From assembly GCF_045679555.1 (NCBI RefSeq), contig NC_092091.1:76936461-77000460 (forward strand): a DNA stretch of 64,000 nt. The letters are read 5' to 3'. The position numbers and the translations under genes were made by a program. The notes under the pieces are model-generated. The model made no database searches, was not told where the DNA came from, and was given only the letters and a program-made list of their open reading frames with translations. This stretch comes from Salvelinus alpinus (lineage: Eukaryota; Chordata; Actinopteri; Salmoniformes; Salmonidae). Positions 61,010 to 64,000 of the stretch are shown here, in pieces; the first letter of the stretch is position 1, and the number at the start of each line of letters is the position of its first letter.

Positions 61010-62488
61010 CCTACACTGGCTTCCTGTTAAGGCAAGGACTGATTTCAAGGTTTTACTGCTAACCTACAAAGCGTTACATGGGCTTGCTCCTACCTATCTT
61101 TACGATTTGGTCCTGCCGTACATACCTACACGTACGCTACGGTCACAAGACGCAGGCCTCCTAATTGTCCCTAGAATTTCTAAGCAAACAGCTGGAGGCA
61201 GGGCTTTCTCCTATAGATCTTCATTTTTATGGAATGGACTGCCTACCCATGTGAGAGACGCAGACTCGTTCTCAACCTTTAAGTCTTTACTGAAGACTCA
61301 TCTCTTCAGTAGGTCATATGATTGAGTGTAGTCTGGCCCAGGAGTGTGAAGGTGAACGGAAAGGCTCTGGAGCAACGAACCGCCCTTGCTGTCTCTGCCT
61401 GGCCGGTTCCCCTCACTCCACTGGGATTCTCTGCCTCTAACCCTATTACAGGGGCTGAGTCACTGGCTTACTGGTGCTCTTTCATGCCGTCCCTAGGAGG
61501 GGTGCGTCACTTGAGTGGGTTGAGTCACTGACGTGATCTTCCTGCCTGGGTTGGCGCCCCCCCTTGGTTTGTGCCGTGGCAGAGATCTTTGTGGGCTATA
61601 CTCGGCCTTGTCTCAGGATGGTAAGTTGGTGGTTGAAGATATCCCTCTATGGGTGTGGGGGCTGTGCTTTGGCAAAGTGGGTGGGGTTATATCCTTCCTA
61701 TTTGGCCCTGTCCGCAGGTATCATCGGATGGGGCCACAGTGTCTCCTGACCCCTCCTGTCTCAGCCTCCAGTATTTATGCTGCAGTAGTTTGTGTCGGGG
61801 GACTAGGGTCAGTTTGTTATATCTGGAGGACTTCTCCTGTCTTATCCGGTGTCCTGTGTGAATTTAAGTATGCTCTCTCTAATTCTCTCCTTCTCTCTTT
61901 CTTTCTCTCTCTCGGAGGACCTGAGCCCTAGGACCATGCGTCAGGGCTACCTGGCATGATGACTCCTTGCTGTCCCCAGTCCACCTGGCCTTGCTGCTGC
62001 TCCAGTTTCAACTGTTCTGCCTGTGGCTATGGAACCCTGACCTGTTCACCGGACGTGCTACCTGTCCCAGACCTGCTGTTTTCAACTCTCTAGAGACCGC
62101 AGGAGCGGTAGAGATACTCTTAATGATCGGCTATGAAAAGCCAACTGACATTTACTCCTGAGGTGCTGACTTGTTGCACCCTCGATAACTACTGTGATTA
62201 TTATTATTTGGCCATGCTGGTCATTTATGAACATTTGAACATCTTGGCCATGTTCTGTTATAATCTCCACCAGGCACAGCCAGAAGAGGACTGGCCACCC
62301 TTCATTGCCTGGTTCCTCTCTAGGTTTCTTCCTAGGTTTTGGTCTTTCTAGGGAGTTTATCCTAGCCACCGTGCTTCTACACCTGCATTGCTTGCTGTTT
62401 GGGGTTTTAGGCTGGGTTTCTGTACAGCACTTTGAGATATCAGCTGATGTACGAAGGGCTATATAAATACATTTTATTTTATTTGATT

Positions 62489-62563
62489 CAGCCTTGGACC
62501 AACGGAAAGTGAAGGAGGTCGCTCCTGACTGGTTTATTTGTAAGTCCCTGGGTGCTGGGACCA
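62489..62563 (-). pseudogene. 5' part of the split FN3 exon (gene B)
   Basis: After acceptor TTTCTTCCTAG the minus strand reads VPAPRDLQINQSGATSFTF, RWSKAE, the opening strands of an FN3 domain with its conserved Trp, then runs directly into the LINE tail at about 62488. The rest of the exon is at 54734-54920. Entry phase is the same as the other FN3 exons (G + TG). Confidence 0.85.
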
Positions 62564-62695
62564 CTAGGAAGAAATATAATATGTTTGATGAAACAAAATA
62601 TAGGATAGGCCTATAGCTAATGTCTTGTTTGGACATCACATGAAAAACTACATCCTTAGAAGCACATAAACAAAAACAAACTCAAGTTACTGTAC

Positions 62696-62965
62696 CAGTA
62701 AATACAGATGCTGAGACCCGTCTGCTTTGTCTGCCATCTTCTCCCTCTGTAGTCACACTGAACTGGTACTTTTTACCAGGCTGTAGTCCATCTATTTCAA
62801 CATTACACCCATCTTCCACCCTCAGGCTCCTCTCTTCTCCATCACATTCCCAGGTCACGCTGAACTTCTGTGGTCCCGTCAGTCCTTCAGGAGAAGCCCA
62901 GCTCAGAGACACAGAGTCTGACGTCACTGACAGGAAATGGATGTCAACAGGAGGGGGCAGCACTT
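62696..62965 (-). CDS. First FN3 exon of gene B
   Basis: 270-nt FN3 exon, phase 1 at both ends; acceptor TTCTTTAG, donor ACTG|GTACAG. Features: VLPPPVDIHFLSVTSDSVSL, SWASPEGLTGPQKFSVTW, EIDGLQPGKKYQFSVTTEGE, SRRVSASVFTG. It differs from the other FN3 domains here, and gene A has no visible counterpart. The upstream linker exon supplies the first base of its first codon (G + AA, Glu). Confidence 0.9.
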
Positions 62966-63187
62966 CTAAAGAAATAATGGAAGATGAAAAATAATTACTT
63001 TAATTGCCCCGAAACACACTAAAAAGAAAAATAAATATTAATCAAACAATCATTATGGAATAAGAATTATTAATCGAAACACATTCATCTTCCTCTTTTA
63101 ATGGTCTTACAATTGTATGTATGTTGTTGAACACAATGTAAAGGTCTCAAAATACACTTTTTGGGTAATTCTTGATTGTACACCTAC

Positions 63188-63236
63188 CGTCAACTGAGGC
63201 CAGCTTTAGTCTTTGACATTGATCTCTATCAAAAGT
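63188..63236 (-). CDS. 49-nt linker exon of gene B
   Basis: Found from splice signals and phase: acceptor CTGTTTTCAAG, exon ACT TTT GAT AGA GAT ... GAC G, donor GTAGGTGT. It encodes TFDRDQCQRLKLASVD and leaves one base. It starts in phase 0 as the B-box exon requires and ends in phase 1 as the FN3 exon requires, so the joined protein reads ...AGRQ-TFDRDQC...ASVD-EVLPPPV. No such exon was found in gene A. Confidence 0.7.
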
Positions 63237-63399
63237 CTTGAAAACAGAGTAAGAAGCCATTATTTTGATGAAAAACACAGTTGTTTCTTTGCAGAACATA
63301 CGATGAAAAAGCTTGTTTGACTATGAACATCATTATTATCAAATGTAATATCTTCTTTAAAGAGCATCATCAGGTACAAGAAAAGAAAACAGAACCTAC

Positions 63400-63694
63400 C
63401 TGTCTTCCAGCTTGTTTTATCTCTTCAATGATCGTGTCATGACCTTTGTGCTTTGTCACTGAACACTCCAAGCAGATCAGCATCTGGTCTGTCCTGCAGA
63501 ACACCTCCAGAGCTCTGTGGTGTTCCTGACAGAGTCTCTCCTCCAGGTCTCCAGTCACATCCACCAGGGTGTGTCTCTGTAGTTTAGGTACTGTGTAGTG
63601 CTTCTTAACGTGGGTCCCACAGTAGGAGAGAGTGCAGGTCTGACAGAACTTCACAGCTTGGACCTCACAGACATCACAGACCACCTCTTCTGGC
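63400..63694 (-). CDS. Double B-box zinc-finger exon of gene B
   Basis: 295-nt exon. Acceptor AGCATCATCAG at the upstream edge; donor GACAG|GTAGG. The first B-box is VCDVCEVQAVKFCQTC with YCGTHVKKHY; the second is CQEHHRALEVFCRTDQMLIC with LECSVTKHKGHD. It starts by completing a codon and ends phase 0. No RING lies in the exon; further 5' exons would be beyond 63694, where only about 135 bp precede a Tc1 element and then the window ends. It is the upstream-most visible exon of gene B. The exon probably offers a binding or multimerisation surface. Confidence 0.9.
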
Positions 63695-63829
63695 CTGATG
63701 ATGCTAAGTCAATTACATACATTAAAACTTAAACATTAAAACATAACAAAATACATGACCTTATTAGATTTACCAAGCAACTTTAAATTTCACAAGAAAA
63801 ATGTACTTTATATACCTGTCAAACATGTA

Positions 63830-64000
63830 CACTGTATATACAAAAGTATATGGACACCCCTTCAAGTGAGTGGAGTTGCTGACAGGTATATAAAATCGAG
63901 CACAGTGCCATGCAATCTCCATAAACAAACATTGGCATTAGAATGGGCTTACTGAAGAGCTCAGTAACATTCAACATGGCACTGTCATAGGATGCCACCT
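63830..64000 (+). mobile_element. Start of a Tc1-like element, cut by window end
   Basis: Left end CACTGTATATACAAAAGTAT then ATGGACACCCCTTCAAGTGA, following TA at 63828-63829. The sequence proceeds through AAATCGAGCACAGTGCCATG, ACTGAAGAGCTCAGTAACAT and CATAGGATGCCACCT. The last 17 bases are the same as the start of the truncated element at about 35248, so it is the same family. Confidence 0.88.

Larger units (their letters stand above)
56530..61325 (+). pseudogene. LINE ORF2 (endonuclease and reverse transcriptase), broken
   Basis: ORF2 of the LINE. The APE-type endonuclease region is visible as LLNVRSLTSKAVIVNELI, DVIGLTETWLKPDE, FIATVYRPPGPY, IQIFGDFNIHME and [12 protein letters not shown]. 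The reverse transcriptase has [65 protein letters not shown] and the catalytic [11 protein letters not shown] near 58575. A frameshift near 56820 and a TAA at 57052 break the endonuclease; from 57055 the frame is open for 687 codons. The LTR element interrupts it at 59113. The C-terminus resumes in the same frame after removal of one target duplication (LASL-HWLPVKARTDF) and ends ...KTHLFSRSYD at 61325. Confidence 0.88.
55122..62487 (+). mobile_element. Near-full-length L2/CR1-like LINE
   Basis: About 5.5 kb of LINE plus a 1.9-kb LTR element inserted in it. The 5' UTR has two tandem 87-bp units (GTGTTGCTGTGCGTTTTGTT at 55122 and 55209). ORF1 with an SGNH-type esterase domain and ORF2 with endonuclease and reverse transcriptase follow, then a 3' UTR with CAGGCACAGCCAGAAGAGGA, CTCTAGGTTTCTTCCTAGG, GGGTTTTAGGCTGGGTTTCT and a TTTATTTTATTTGATT-type tail. 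An esterase-bearing ORF1 is known from CR1/L2 clades. The same family left the tail at 17692-17905. It inserted into an FN3 exon of gene B in antisense orientation. Confidence 0.9.

Overview
The window looks like nuclear DNA from a salmonid fish (Salmo, Oncorhynchus or Salvelinus type; I cannot tell which). The evidence is a dense mix of repeat families typical of salmonids: Tc1-like transposons including a Sleeping-Beauty-type relic, tRNA-derived SINEs, an L2/CR1-like LINE, several LTR insertions and very long minisatellites. Coding sequence is sparse and split into exons.

The genes are copies of one immune-type family, all on the minus strand. Read 5' to 3', each has a short leader exon, a double B-box zinc-finger exon of TRIM type, one or more 270-nt fibronectin type III (FN3) exons, and one giant exon for a VLIG/URGCP-type GTPase (interferon-induced very large GTPase family). 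Gene B is the best preserved: B-box 63694-63400, a 49-nt exon 63236-63188, FN3 62965-62696, a broken FN3 exon, FN3 54107-53838, GTPase exon 53662-48996. Gene A is decayed: leader exons near 35.2-34.8 kb, B-box 32703-32406, FN3 28579-28310, GTPase exon 20991-18446, with the last ~600 codons gone. A third copy enters from the left edge as a frameshifted FN3 exon near 5.2-5.45 kb. The 3' flanks of A (14.0-17.7 kb) and B (43.5-45.3 kb) are also related, so the cluster grew by tandem segmental duplication.

Layout: 0.2-5 kb, 41-bp minisatellite; 5-6 kb, FN3 relic and a dispersed repeat; 6.1-14 kb, 40-bp and 25-bp minisatellites; 14-18.2 kb, 3' flank of A; 18.2-35.2 kb, gene A with nested transposons in its introns, plus 29-bp and 45-bp minisatellites; 35.2-43.5 kb, Tc1 relics, SINEs and a long inverted repeat; 43.5-49 kb, 3' flank of B and a 43-bp minisatellite; 49-63.7 kb, gene B, one exon of which is split by a 7.4-kb LINE that itself holds an LTR element; 63.8-64 kb, start of another Tc1 element.

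The most unusual signals are these. The 29-bp minisatellite in intron 1 of gene A is built from the B-box exon's own 5' splice site, giving about 45 tandem copies of that site. An 83-bp intronic repeat in gene B contains a piece of the neighbouring FN3 exon. A LINE is inserted inside an FN3 exon whose symmetric phase still allows frame-neutral skipping. Six large minisatellites together fill roughly 18 kb, more than a quarter of the window, and several have higher-order internal duplications. All readings are by eye, without database searches.
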